From the NCBI GenBank assembly GCA_031272885.1, contig JAISSX010000037.1:1-64000 (forward strand): a DNA stretch of 64,000 nt, in the 5' to 3' direction. The notes under the pieces were generated by a model. That model was not told the DNA's origin. It did not search any database and saw only the letters and a program-made list of their open reading frames with translations. The position numbers and the translations under genes were made by a program. Source of the DNA: Bifidobacteriaceae bacterium (lineage in GTDB: Bacteria; Actinomycetota; Actinomycetes; Actinomycetales; WQXJ01). Positions 20,718 through 30,726 of the stretch are shown piece after piece. Position 1 is the stretch's first letter. Each line of letters begins with the position of its first letter.

Positions 20718-21800
20718 ATGGGATTGTTTTCGCGTAAGCCCCAGAGCCCGGCAACTCCCCCTCCGGACGATGACGCCCCTGGTTGGGACGCCATCACGGC
20801 CCACTTCGATGCCGCCTACCCTGGGCAGAAGCCACTGCACTACGCCTCGATTCTCAAGTGGAGACTGGGCGGCGACGACCCGCTTGACGGCATCTCCGTC
20901 TACCGGGCGGCCACGCCCCTGCCTCACTGGCATTTCGTCACCTACGGCTACTCCGACCTCTACGCCACCGCGCCCGTAGCCGATCCTGACCAGGATTCTG
21001 GTTACGGGATCGAAATGACGTTGCGGCTGGTCGATCCGTCAGCACTGGACCCAAACGCGCAGCCGCCATCCTGGGTGCTGAACATGCTGCAGAACCTGGC
21101 CCGCTACGTCTTCCGGTCCGGCAATGTCATCTATGCCAAGCACCACCTGGATGCCAACGGCCCCATCGCGGTGGGCGCCAACACACAACTGACCGCGCTG
21201 GCTTTCACCGATGATCCGATCGGTACGCCGCTGCACACGCCGGCTGGCCTGGTCCGGCTGGTGCAGGGCGTGGGCATCACGGCCCAGGAACTGACCTATG
21301 CCGTGGAGTGGAACACCGACGGCGTGCTGGACGTGATCGGCCGGCGTTGGCCCCGCGGCCTGACCATCATGGACCGGCCGGGGCTCGATTCCGACCCGGC
21401 GCTGGTAGCCCTGGTCGAGGAAGGCATCAAACGCGAAGGCTCCAGCCTGGCGGCCACCCAGGTTGAGACCCTTGCTATTGAACAGTCGCCTGACGGCCTG
21501 GTGGTGACTCTGTCCGCCTTGGCTCCACCCACCCTGGCCAGGTCGGTCGCCTCGCGCCTGCCCTTCGGCCGGGAAATTGTCCTGTACGGCATCAGCCAGG
21601 CTGTGCAGTTCATACCCGAACCGCCTACCGGACCGGTCCGCACCCCGTTCCAAGGGGACGAAGTGGCGGAGATCTCGCTCACCCCGGCCGGGGTGGCGGC
21701 GTTGGCCGGCCTACCCCAAACCCCGGGCGACCATCGGCTGGAGGCCGTGCCCGGCGTCATCTGGCGCCTGGTCGACACCGACATCCAGCGCTCCAACTAA
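20718..21800 (+). CDS. Suppressor-of-fused (SUFU)-domain protein
   Basis: 360 aa; SUFU-like motifs PLPHWHFVTYGYSDLY, GYGIEMTLRLV, WVLNMLQNLARYVFRSGN. Confidence 0.8.
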   Translation: MGLFSRKPQSPATPPPDDDAPGWDAITAHFDAAYPGQKPLHYASILKWRLGGDDPLDGISVYRAATPLPHWHFVTYGYSDLYATAPVADPDQDSGYGIEMTLRLVDPSALDPNAQPPSWVLNMLQNLARYVFRSGNVIYAKHHLDANGPIAVGANTQLTALAFTDDPIGTPLHTPAGLVRLVQGVGITAQELTYAVEWNTDGVLDVIGRRWPRGLTIMDRPGLDSDPALVALVEEGIKREGSSLAATQVETLAIEQSPDGLVVTLSALAPPTLARSVASRLPFGREIVLYGISQAVQFIPEPPTGPVRTPFQGDEVAEISLTPAGVAALAGLPQTPGDHRLEAVPGVIWRLVDTDIQRSN

Positions 21801-22142
21801 GAGTTAATTCCCCCACCAGACGCCTCTTGCGCGTATCGCGCCTGTTGCGCCTCTTCCAATCCCGGACCTGCGGTTCGTCATTCCGACGTGCGGCATGTCA
21901 TCCGGAGGCCGTAGGCGATCCGGGATCTTGCCCGGGTCAGCCCCAGCCCGCCAAGACTCGTCCAATTGGGCCATTTGGGAGTTGGACCGAGGCCGGGCCG
22001 GTACGGGGTGCGACCTTCACACACTTTTTGGACACGGCGTGGCAGTTGTGACCGGTGGCCGGGGTGGCCTCGGCGCGGTGAGCAGCCCAACTGACAACCC
22101 CGCGAGTAGCGCTGCACAAGCCGCGCGGGAGACAATGGGCGG

Positions 22143-25100
22143 ATGCCCTTTGTCGGATTTCCCCTGGTTGACGCCGCCGCCCTGCGCATCATGGTGGGCG
22201 CCGTGGCGTTTGCGCGCGGCCAGGAATACGCCCGCCTGGGCCAGGTGCTAGACAGGTCCATCAGCTACGACCCAGGTGACATGCGGCTGTACGGCAAGGT
22301 GCGCGGCAAGAGCCAATGGCCATATGAGTGCCGGGTCTGGCTGCACAGTGACCGTCCAGAAGGCAGCCACGTAGTGGCGGCCAATACGGTGTGTACCTGC
22401 CCGGTGGGCTACGACTGCAAACACGTGGTGGCCTTGATCCTGCAGGCCAACCTGATGGCAGTGCAGGGCCTGGCCCGCGGCCAAGCCGAACTGGTACCGG
22501 CCTGGAAGCGGCAATTGGACCGCATCATCACGCTGGCGGGCATCGACTCCGCTCAATCCAACGGCGGCACCAGCTCAGGCGCAACCTCCGGCACCATGCC
22601 GCTGGCCCTACAGTTCAGAACCGTTGGGTTCGGCCATGACACCCGGCAAAGCTGGGCCCGCGTACCTGGGCTGGAGATGCGGGCCGCCACGCGCGGCAAA
22701 CGTGGCGCCTGGGTGGCCGTACCCGGGATGGCCTGGAACGCCATCCGCCCCACGTCACGGATCGATGGTGCCACGGCAGCCCAGGTCCGCTGGTTTGCCA
22801 CCTTGGCCATGATCTCCGATGCCGCCACCGTGTTCGGCCCGTGGCTGCCGGTGGCCACGCTGGAAGCGGATCTGCTGTGGCGCCACCTCGCCGGGGCCGC
22901 TGACCTGGGCATTCAACTGGTGGGGGACTCGCCGTTCGATACGGTCAGCCTGGTGGGCGGCATCGACCATGTGATCGACATCTCCCGCAGTCCAGACGGC
23001 CTGACCTTGACCCAAAGCGTGCTGGTGGACGGCGAACCAGCCCCTGGCGCCACCCTGCTGCAGGTGGGCCATGTGGGCCTGGCGGCCATCACCACCGACC
23101 AAGTGGCCACCCACATCGCCTTGGGGCCGGGCCGCGGTTCGCCCGCCGTGGGCGAGATCACCAAACGCCTGCCGCTAACCGTGCCGCCCGATGGCGAAAC
23201 CGACTTCTGGGACACCGTTTACCCTGGTCTGACCCGCGCCATCAGGCTGACCAGCGCCAACGGGTCGGTGGAGTTCCCCACCCCGCCGCGGGCGCTGCTG
23301 GAGGGCACCATGGTGGCGAGCGGCCCAACTGAGCTGCGTCTGACCTGGCGCTGGGCCTACCAGGTGGGCAAGGAGCAGCGCACCTTCGGCATCGCCGGCC
23401 TGGGCACCGAGGCCGAACGGATCCGTGACTTCACGGCCGAGGCCGCCATTCTGAACCAAGTTGAGGCGGTGCGCCAGGCCCACCGTTGCTTCGCTCCACC
23501 AGGCCTGCTACCCCCGGGGCAACCGAACGTCATCGACGGCCTGCATTTGGCCACGTTCGTCTTCGAGGCCCTACCTGCGCTGGAGGCCCTGGATGGCGTC
23601 ACCATGGTGGGCACCCCACCAGCGGTCACCTTGCGGGAAGAGAGCCCGGAGTTTTCTGTCGAGGCGGTGTCCGATGTCGCCGGGGACTGGTTCGACCTGC
23701 ACGTCACCGTGAGCTTCGGCCCCCTCCGGTTCGACTTCCGTGACCTGTTCGAGGCCCTTGCTCGGGGCGACAAGCACCTGTTGGCGCCGGACGGGTCGGT
23801 GGTGGCGTTGGACCATCCGGCGTTGGACCGGCTGCGCGAGTTGATCGGCGAGGCGACCCGCTTGTCCGACAAGCCCGGCCGGCCCCGCCTGGGCCGCTAC
23901 CAGGCCGGGCTGTGGGGCGAGATTGCGGACGTTACCGGTGGGCCGTTCGAGGGCGCGGCGGCTTGGCAGGAATCGGTAGCCCAACTGCGCCACCTGGCGC
24001 AGACCGACACCGCCCCGGTGGAGGTGCCGCCCCCGGCCGGACTGACCGCCACACTTCGGCCCTACCAACAGCGCGGCTTCGAATGGTTGGTCTTCTTGTG
24101 GGAACACCACCTGGGCGGCATCTTGGCCGATGACATGGGTCTGGGTAAGACGGTGCAGGCGTTGGCGCTGATGCTTCACGCCAGGACCCAGGCCCCAGGG
24201 GAACCACCGTTCCTGGTGGTGGCGCCATCGTCGGTGGTAGCCAACTGGCTGCTGGAGGCGGCCCGTTTCACGCCCGGCCTGGACGTGCGTCCGGCCACCG
24301 AGACCAGGCGCACGGCAGGCGTGTCGATGGCGGAACTGTGCGCCGGCGCAGACGTGGTGGTGACCAGCTACGCCGTGTTCCGGCTGGACAACGAGGCTTT
24401 CCGCGCCCAAACCTGGGCGGGCCTGATACTGGATGAGGCGCAGTTCGCCAAGAACCCGGCCACCAAGGCAAACCAGCAGGCCAGGGCCCTACAGGCACCG
24501 TTCAAGGTGGCCGTCACGGGCACGCCGATGGAGAATTCGCTAGATGAACTGTGGGCCGTTTTCACCATTGTGGCGCCCGGCATGTTGGGATCTCATAAGC
24601 AGTTCCGGGAGGTCTACGCCGCACCCATCGCGGCCGGCGGCGAGGCGGGCAACGAGGCCCTGGCGCGGTTGCGGCGGCGCGCCCGGCCTTTGCTGATGCG
24701 GCGGACCAAGGACATGGTGGCACCAGAGCTGCCGGAGCGCCTGGAACAGGTGGTGGAAATCGAGCTGGCGCCCCGCCACCGCAAGGTTTACGACACCTAT
24801 CTGCAGCGGGAACGCAAACGGATGCTGGGCCTGTTGGAAGACTATGAGGCCAACCGGTTTGCCATCTTCCGGTCTCTCACTACGCTGCGCCGCCTGGCCT
24901 TGGACGCCTCGCTGGTGGACCCAGACCTGGCCGGGGTGCCGTCATCCAAACTTGACCAACTGATGGAACTGCTGGCGGAGGTGGTGGCCGGCGGACACCG
25001 GGCCCTGGTCTTCTCCCAGTTCACTACCTACCTGGCCAAGGCGGCCGAACGGCTCAAGGCGGCCGGCCTTCAGTACGCCTACCTGGACGGGTCAACCCCG

Positions 25101-25451
25101 GCCAAGGACCGGGCGGGCGTGATTGCCGGGTTCAAGGACGGCACCGCGCCGGTGTTCTTGATCTCGCTCAAGGCCGGCGGTTTCGGCCTCAACCTGACCG
25201 AGGCGGACTACGTTTTCCTGCTTGACCCGTGGTGGAACCCGGCCACCGAGAATCAGGCTATCGACCGGACCCACCGCATCGGCCAGACCCGCAACGTGAT
25301 GGTGTTCCGCCTGGTGGCGCAGCAGACCATTGAAGACAAGGTGATGGCGTTGAAGGCTAAGAAGGCGGCCTTGTTCGACGCGGTGCTGGATGCCGAGGGC
25401 GCCTTCAGCGGCGCGTTGACCGCCGAAGACGTCCGCGCACTGCTCGCCTAA
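22143..25451 (+). CDS. SNF2/Rad54-family DEAD/DEAH-box helicase with N-terminal SWIM zinc finger
   Basis: SWIM motif CTCPVGYDCKHVVALIL; Walker A DDMGLGKTVQALAL; DEAQ; MKAGGFGLNLTEADYVFLLDPWWNPATENQAIDRTHRIGQ-type motif VI. Confidence 0.93.
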   Translation: MPFVGFPLVDAAALRIMVGAVAFARGQEYARLGQVLDRSISYDPGDMRLYGKVRGKSQWPYECRVWLHSDRPEGSHVVAANTVCTCPVGYDCKHVVALILQANLMAVQGLARGQAELVPAWKRQLDRIITLAGIDSAQSNGGTSSGATSGTMPLALQFRTVGFGHDTRQSWARVPGLEMRAATRGKRGAWVAVPGMAWNAIRPTSRIDGATAAQVRWFATLAMISDAATVFGPWLPVATLEADLLWRHLAGAADLGIQLVGDSPFDTVSLVGGIDHVIDISRSPDGLTLTQSVLVDGEPAPGATLLQVGHVGLAAITTDQVATHIALGPGRGSPAVGEITKRLPLTVPPDGETDFWDTVYPGLTRAIRLTSANGSVEFPTPPRALLEGTMVASGPTELRLTWRWAYQVGKEQRTFGIAGLGTEAERIRDFTAEAAILNQVEAVRQAHRCFAPPGLLPPGQPNVIDGLHLATFVFEALPALEALDGVTMVGTPPAVTLREESPEFSVEAVSDVAGDWFDLHVTVSFGPLRFDFRDLFEALARGDKHLLAPDGSVVALDHPALDRLRELIGEATRLSDKPGRPRLGRYQAGLWGEIADVTGGPFEGAAAWQESVAQLRHLAQTDTAPVEVPPPAGLTATLRPYQQRGFEWLVFLWEHHLGGILADDMGLGKTVQALALMLHARTQAPGEPPFLVVAPSSVVANWLLEAARFTPGLDVRPATETRRTAGVSMAELCAGADVVVTSYAVFRLDNEAFRAQTWAGLILDEAQFAKNPATKANQQARALQAPFKVAVTGTPMENSLDELWAVFTIVAPGMLGSHKQFREVYAAPIAAGGEAGNEALARLRRRARPLLMRRTKDMVAPELPERLEQVVEIELAPRHRKVYDTYLQRERKRMLGLLEDYEANRFAIFRSLTTLRRLALDASLVDPDLAGVPSSKLDQLMELLAEVVAGGHRALVFSQFTTYLAKAAERLKAAGLQYAYLDGSTPAKDRAGVIAGFKDGTAPVFLISLKAGGFGLNLTEADYVFLLDPWWNPATENQAIDRTHRIGQTRNVMVFRLVAQQTIEDKVMALKAKKAALFDAVLDAEGAFSGALTAEDVRALLA

Positions 25452-25460
25452 CCGCCTCCC

Positions 25461-25600
25461 TCACGAAAGGTCAATTCCGTAACCCCTGGCGACCGGACGC
25501 CATCGGCCATAAGCCGCTGACCTGCGGAAATGCCTCATGCCGGAATTGGCTGCGCTGTACAAATTGACCTCTCGCGCAGGAAAAGTGACCTTTCGCGAGG
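25461..25600. repeat. Related MITE-like element with imperfect inverted repeats
   Basis: CTCACGAAAGGTCAATTCCGTA vs inverted GTACAAATTGACCTCTCGCGC and GTGACCTTTCGCGAGG; core CTGACCTGCGGAAATGC resembles CTGACCTGCGTAAACGC of 54660-54777. Confidence 0.65.
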
Positions 25601-25638
25601 GGAGGGCGGAGGGGAGGGCGCGCCGAGGTGGCGAGCCG

Positions 25639-26919
25639 TCAGCGGGGGGCCCAGGGCTGGTTCGGGTCCACCGGGGGCATCTGCTGGGTCGGGGCCGGCG
25701 GCTGGTACGAGCCCGGGGCACCGAACTGCTGCGTCGGCGGCGTAGGCGTCACGTACGGCGCCGCGGCCGGCGGAGCATACGGGTTGGGCGTGGGCGTCTG
25801 GTACCCGCCCGGCATCGGCGTCTGGTAACCGGTGGGCGTGGGCGCGTACGCGGCGGCCGATGGTGGCTGGTAACCCTGGGGGGCACCACCTTGCGGCATG
25901 CCGCCGCCCTTGCCACCCTTGCCGCGCTTCGACAACATCACGATCACCACCACGATGATGGCCGCACCCAGCACACCGGCGCCGATGCCGACCCACAGCC
26001 ATGGGAAACCGCCCTCGTCGTCGGCGTCTTCGTCGTCGGCCTCTTCGTCGTCGGCCTCTTCGTCGTCCGCCTCGTCACCGGATGCCTCGTCATCGCCCTC
26101 GTCATCGCCTTCACCGGTGGGTTCGGGGGTCTCGGTCTCCTCTGGTTCTGGTGAGGGCGACGCGGTCTCGGTTTCCTCCGGTTCCGGTGAGGGCGACGCG
26201 GTTTCGGTTTCGCTGGGCGTGGGGCTGGGGGTACTCGTAATGGGGGCCACCGAACCCGAAGCATCCGCCACGGCTTCGAGGGTGTTGATCTCGCCGTACG
26301 TGATGGGGAACGTCACCGTGTTGCCGCTGATGACGCCGTTCGAGCTGAGCACGGGGCCGGGGAAGGTGAAGGAGAAGTTGATCTCCATGCTGTCCATCAT
26401 GCCCGCCGTGGTCGGATCGGACTCATACATGCTGAGGTCCTCATCGGTCATGTCCAGGTTGCCGCTCAGAATGTACTCATCGCCCTGGTGCACCAGGCTG
26501 AGGTCTTCGGCAGACGTGCCGCCCAGGTCATCCAGCGTCATCGGCAGGAAGATATAGCGTGAACCGGTGTAACCGTCCTGGGAGTAGGGCTCGGTGGAGG
26601 CGATGTCGTCACCCAGCGATGCAGCCATCTCGGCCGTAAAGTCCTCGGGTGACATACCGGCGGAATCCCACATTTGATCCACCGTCATACCCATTGAAGC
26701 GGCGAGTTCCTCGCTGGCGGCGTCCGAGATGGCAATCACCATGGAGCCATCCACCGAGTCATCCGAGTTGATCACGAAGTCAGCGTTCATGCGCATGCAG
26801 CCGGCGGCCCCCAAGGCGACCACCGCCAGGGTGGCCACGGCGGCGAGGGCCCGCCTGACGGGATTGAGCGGCGGACGCGGCCGGCGCCTGGACTGGGTCG
26901 AAGCCTGGGTTGTCATCAT
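25639..26919 (-). CDS. LppM-like lipoprotein with acidic repeats, C-terminal TM segment and P/Y/Q-rich tail
   Basis: Lipobox VVALGAAGC; MRMNADFVINSDDSVDGSMVIAISDAASEEL; DDEEADDEEADDED repeats; TM WVGIGAGVLGAAIIVVVIVML; ATG 26919. Confidence 0.7.
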   Translation of the reverse strand: MMTTQASTQSRRRPRPPLNPVRRALAAVATLAVVALGAAGCMRMNADFVINSDDSVDGSMVIAISDAASEELAASMGMTVDQMWDSAGMSPEDFTAEMAASLGDDIASTEPYSQDGYTGSRYIFLPMTLDDLGGTSAEDLSLVHQGDEYILSGNLDMTDEDLSMYESDPTTAGMMDSMEINFSFTFPGPVLSSNGVISGNTVTFPITYGEINTLEAVADASGSVAPITSTPSPTPSETETASPSPEPEETETASPSPEPEETETPEPTGEGDDEGDDEASGDEADDEEADDEEADDEDADDEGGFPWLWVGIGAGVLGAAIIVVVIVMLSKRGKGGKGGGMPQGGAPQGYQPPSAAAYAPTPTGYQTPMPGGYQTPTPNPYAPPAAAPYVTPTPPTQQFGAPGSYQPPAPTQQMPPVDPNQPWAPR

Positions 26920-27066
26920 TGGCACCTTTCTGCTGGAGGAGCGTGCCGCAACTAACCACGAGACTAGCGGCGGGCGCGGCGCTTGTCTGTGGGGACAACT
27001 CCCCATGCACCGGCGGACTGTCTTCCGGCCTGTGTGACCCACGCGTCAGTCAGGTAGGTTAGCGGG

Positions 27067-28191
27067 GTGGCGGAAAAGCGCCCACAGGGCTCCATCTCGG
27101 TGATTCAGGTATTGGCCAGCGCGTTTGCGGCCGTGACCTCCACCGTTGCCCTGTCCTACCTGGGTGTGGCCGGCACGGTGATCGGCGCCGCCCTCGCCTC
27201 CGTCATAACCGTGGTGGGCAACTACCTCTATTCGCGCTTCCTGCACCGCAGCCACAAGGCGGTCAAGACACTGGCCCAGAAGAGCGCCGCCCTGGGTAAG
27301 GCCGCCGCCCCGGCCATCGCGGCCGGGCACTCGCTGCCGGCTGCGGCTCCTGGGGACACCACCCTCGAGTTTCCGGCCGTGTCCGATGACGCTCCCTCCA
27401 CTCCGGGTGAGACCACCTTGGAGTTTCACCCGGTGGACGATGACGACCCGACACCTCCCAGCGCCACCACCTTGGAGTTCGAACCGATCGATGACACCCC
27501 CGATTCGTGGTGGCGCTCGATGGTCACCCGCTACGGCACCAGGAAGGCCATGATCGCCCTGGGTGTGGCCGTCTTCCTGGTCATTATGACGGCGGTGACG
27601 GTGACCGAACTGATCTTGGGCAAGCCGCTCCATGATGAGTTGACCGGCACCGATTCGGGCCGCGGCACCACCATCCAGATCCAGGCCCCCAAGCCGTCGC
27701 CGGCCCAGCCGACGCCGACCATCGACCAACCGGCCGATGGCGACAACCCGGCGGGTGGCGACCCGGCCAGTGACGAACCAGCCGAACCGACGGACACGGC
27801 ATCGGCGGCTGAAGACACCACCGAACCCAGCCCGTCACCGACCGACAGCACCAGCCCCAGCCCCACCGATGGTGCCACCCCGTCCGCATCTGCCAGCCCG
27901 TCGGCTTCGCCCACGGCCTCGGCCACCGCCTCGGCTTCGACCGGCCCTACTCCTACCCCCACACCTAGCCAAACCGGTTCGGCTACCGCCACCGCCTCCC
28001 CCACGGCCAGCCCCACCAAACCGGAGGGCACTCCCAGCCCCAGCCCGGCGCCATCGGGCACCAGCGAACCAAGCCCAACCGCCAGCCCCACCACCGAACC
28101 GCCGGCCACCACCGAACCGGAACCGTCCGGCGACGCGGCCGCGGCCGCCACCCCCAGCGTCTCCCCGGCCCCTACCCCAAGCCCTAGATAA
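27067..28191 (+). CDS. Hypothetical membrane protein with long P/T/S-rich C-terminal region
   Basis: 374 aa; two hydrophobic segments (ASAFAAVTSTVALSYLGVAGTVIGAALASVITVVG; MIALGVAVFLVIMTAVTVTELIL); GTG start. Confidence 0.65.
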   Translation: MAEKRPQGSISVIQVLASAFAAVTSTVALSYLGVAGTVIGAALASVITVVGNYLYSRFLHRSHKAVKTLAQKSAALGKAAAPAIAAGHSLPAAAPGDTTLEFPAVSDDAPSTPGETTLEFHPVDDDDPTPPSATTLEFEPIDDTPDSWWRSMVTRYGTRKAMIALGVAVFLVIMTAVTVTELILGKPLHDELTGTDSGRGTTIQIQAPKPSPAQPTPTIDQPADGDNPAGGDPASDEPAEPTDTASAAEDTTEPSPSPTDSTSPSPTDGATPSASASPSASPTASATASASTGPTPTPTPSQTGSATATASPTASPTKPEGTPSPSPAPSGTSEPSPTASPTTEPPATTEPEPSGDAAAAATPSVSPAPTPSPR

Positions 28192-28268
28192 GGGCTCGGC
28201 GAAACCCCTGTTCGCCCTGGGCGCGCCAGATTTGTTCCAGGCCAGCCGGGCGCGGGATGATTACCGGC

Positions 28269-29351
28269 ATGCGCGTCTACAACTTCTCCGCCGGTCCTGC
28301 CCAACTGCCGCTTGAGGTCCTGGAACGGGCCCAAGCCGAACTGACCGATTGGCAAGGCTCCGGCATGTCAGTCATGGAAGTGTCACACCGCGGCAAGCCG
28401 TTCGTGGCCTGTGCCGCCCACGCGGAAGCGCAGCTCAGGACCCTGTTGGGCATCCCGGACAACTACAAGGTGCTGTTTCTGCAGGGCGGCGCCACGGCCC
28501 AGTTCTCGGTTGTGCCCATGAACCTGACCCAGCCTGGCGACACGGCCGCCTACATCAACACCGGCCAGTGGTCCGCCAAAGCCATCAAGGCCGCCATCGC
28601 CCAGGGCCTTGACGTACAGGTGGTCGCTGACGAGAAGGCCTCCAGCTACACCACGGTGCCGGAGCCCGGCAGCTTCCAGGTGCCCGCCGGGGCGGCCTAC
28701 CTGCACTACACGCCCAACGAGACTATCGGCGGGGTTGAGTTCGGCTATGTGCCCGATGCCGCCGGGTTGCCTTTGGTAGCGGACATGTCTTCCACCATCC
28801 TGTCGCGGCCCATCGACGTGAGCCGCTACGGCATCATCTACGCCGGGGCACAGAAGAATATGGGGCCGTCCGGCCTGTGTGTCGTGATTGTGCGTGACGA
28901 CCTGCTGGGCAAGGCCCGTTCCACCACCCCGGGCATCTTTGACTACGCGGCCATGGCCGCGGCCGACTCGATGCTCAACACCCCGCCCACGTTCGCCATC
29001 TACCTGCTTGGTTTGATCCTGGATTCGCTGGTGGCCGGCGGCGGGCTGGAGGCCATGGCGAAGCGCAACCAGGCCAAGGCGGCGGCCCTGTATGCGGCCA
29101 TCGACGCCTCGGACTTCTACGCCAACCCGGTGGCGCCCAACGCCCGTAGCTGGATGAACGTGCCGTTCACCCTGGCTAATCCGGGCCTGGACGCGGACTT
29201 CATCGCCCAGGCAGCCGAGGCCGGCCTGACCAACCTGAAGGGCCACCGTTCCGTCGGCGGTATGCGGGCCAGCATCTACAACGCCATGCCCATGGAGGGT
29301 GTTCAGGCTTTGATCGACTTCATGGCCGAGTTCGAAGCGAGCGCCGCCTGA
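28269..29351 (+). CDS. serC: Phosphoserine aminotransferase
   Basis: MRVYNFSAGPAQLPLEVLERAQAEL, GGATAQFSVVPMNL, YAGAQKNMGPSGL; adjacent to serA. Confidence 0.93.
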   Translation: MRVYNFSAGPAQLPLEVLERAQAELTDWQGSGMSVMEVSHRGKPFVACAAHAEAQLRTLLGIPDNYKVLFLQGGATAQFSVVPMNLTQPGDTAAYINTGQWSAKAIKAAIAQGLDVQVVADEKASSYTTVPEPGSFQVPAGAAYLHYTPNETIGGVEFGYVPDAAGLPLVADMSSTILSRPIDVSRYGIIYAGAQKNMGPSGLCVVIVRDDLLGKARSTTPGIFDYAAMAAADSMLNTPPTFAIYLLGLILDSLVAGGGLEAMAKRNQAKAAALYAAIDASDFYANPVAPNARSWMNVPFTLANPGLDADFIAQAAEAGLTNLKGHRSVGGMRASIYNAMPMEGVQALIDFMAEFEASAA

Positions 29352-29418
29352 CCACCACCCAGCCCAAGACCCCGGGCGCACGGCAGCGCCCTGTAACCCC
29401 CAGAAAGAGTGACTCGAG

Positions 29419-30588
29419 TTGACCTACCGCATCCGTACGCTCAACGCCATCAGCCCCAAAGGCTTGGTCCGCCTGCCGGCCGAAACCTACGAAGTGGGAC
29501 CAGACGTAACCGAGCCGCACGCCATCTTGCTGCGTTCCTTCAAACTGCACGGCGTTCCCATCGAGCCCAGCGTACTGGCGGTGGCACGGGCCGGGGCGGG
29601 CACCAACAACATCCCAATCGCGGACTACACGGCCCTGGGCATCCCGGTGTTCAACACCCCTGGCGCCAACGCCAACGCCGTCAAGGAACTGGTGGTGGCG
29701 GCCCTGTTCCTGGCCGCCCGCAACATCATTCCGGCAGCGGCTTTCGCCCACCGCCTGGAGGGCACGGACGAGGAGATGACCAAGGCGGTGGAGGCCGGCA
29801 AGAAGCAGTTCGTTGGCTTCGAACTGCCGGGCCGGGTGCTGGGCGTGATCGGCCTGGGCGCCATCGGCGTCGAGGTGGCGAACGCGGCCGTTGGCCTGGG
29901 CATGAAGGTGCTGGGCTTCGACCCGGCGGTGACGGTGGAGAACGCCTGGAAGTTGTCCTCGTTCGTAGAGCGGGTGACGGACCTGACGTCCCTGTTGAAG
30001 CGGGCAGACATTGTGACACTGCACGTGCCGCTGGTCGAAGCAACCAAGGGCATGATCGGGGCCGAACAGATTGCCGCCATGCCCAATGACGCGGTGTTGG
30101 TCAACTTCTCTCGCGGCCCCATTGTGGACGAGGCCGCCGTGGTGGCCGCCCTCGAGGCCGGGGAGTTGCGCGGCTATGTCTGCGACTTCCCCAGCCCGGC
30201 GTTGAACAAGCACGCCTCCGTGGTGACGCTGCCCCACCTGGGCGCCTCCACCAACGAGGCCGAAGAGAATTGCGCCGTCATGGCGGCGGACGAGGTGCGG
30301 GCCTACCTGGAGGAAGGCACCATCAAGAACTCGGTCAACTTCCCCAACGCCGAACTGCCGCGGGGCGAGGGCACGCGCCGGCTGGCGGTGGCCAACGCCA
30401 ACGTGCAGGGCATTGTGGGCCGCATTTCTACCTTGTTGGCCGAGGCCTGCCTGAACATCGCCGACCTGTTGAACCGCTCCAAAGGCGAGATCGCCTACAC
30501 GCTGATCGATGTCGATGGCGACATTCCGGAAGAACTGTTGGCGCAGGTCAAGCAGATCGAAGGCGTGCTGGCCGCGCGCGTGCTGTAG
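29419..30588 (+). CDS. serA: D-3-phosphoglycerate dehydrogenase with C-terminal ACT-like domain
   Basis: RAGAGTNNIPI, VLGVIGLGAIGVEVANAA Rossmann, HLGASTNEAEENCAVMAADEV, ACT-like ANVQGIVGRISTLLAEACLNIADLLNRS; TTG start. Confidence 0.92.
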   Translation: MTYRIRTLNAISPKGLVRLPAETYEVGPDVTEPHAILLRSFKLHGVPIEPSVLAVARAGAGTNNIPIADYTALGIPVFNTPGANANAVKELVVAALFLAARNIIPAAAFAHRLEGTDEEMTKAVEAGKKQFVGFELPGRVLGVIGLGAIGVEVANAAVGLGMKVLGFDPAVTVENAWKLSSFVERVTDLTSLLKRADIVTLHVPLVEATKGMIGAEQIAAMPNDAVLVNFSRGPIVDEAAVVAALEAGELRGYVCDFPSPALNKHASVVTLPHLGASTNEAEENCAVMAADEVRAYLEEGTIKNSVNFPNAELPRGEGTRRLAVANANVQGIVGRISTLLAEACLNIADLLNRSKGEIAYTLIDVDGDIPEELLAQVKQIEGVLAARVL

Positions 30589-30609
30589 CCACAGAGCAGT
30601 CCCCGTCTG

Positions 30610-30654
30610 AAGGGCCTGACCTTGGAGCGCTGGCTCCGAGAGTCAGGCCCTTTG
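30610..30654 (+). terminator. Intrinsic-type terminator after serA
   Basis: AAGGGCCTGAC ... GTCAGGCCCTT perfect 11-bp stem with inner GGAGC/GCTCC pairing, followed by TTTG. Confidence 0.7.
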
Positions 30655-30726
30655 TGCTGGGCCGGCCGAGCCGGGCGTGGGCCTTCTGGACACATTTGGG
30701 CAACACCCGGCACCTAGGCTATTGAC

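Noticed and set aside
29374-29391. GGGCGC/GCGCCC hairpin between serC and serA
   Set aside because: Short stem with no T-tract; likely chance in high-GC DNA.
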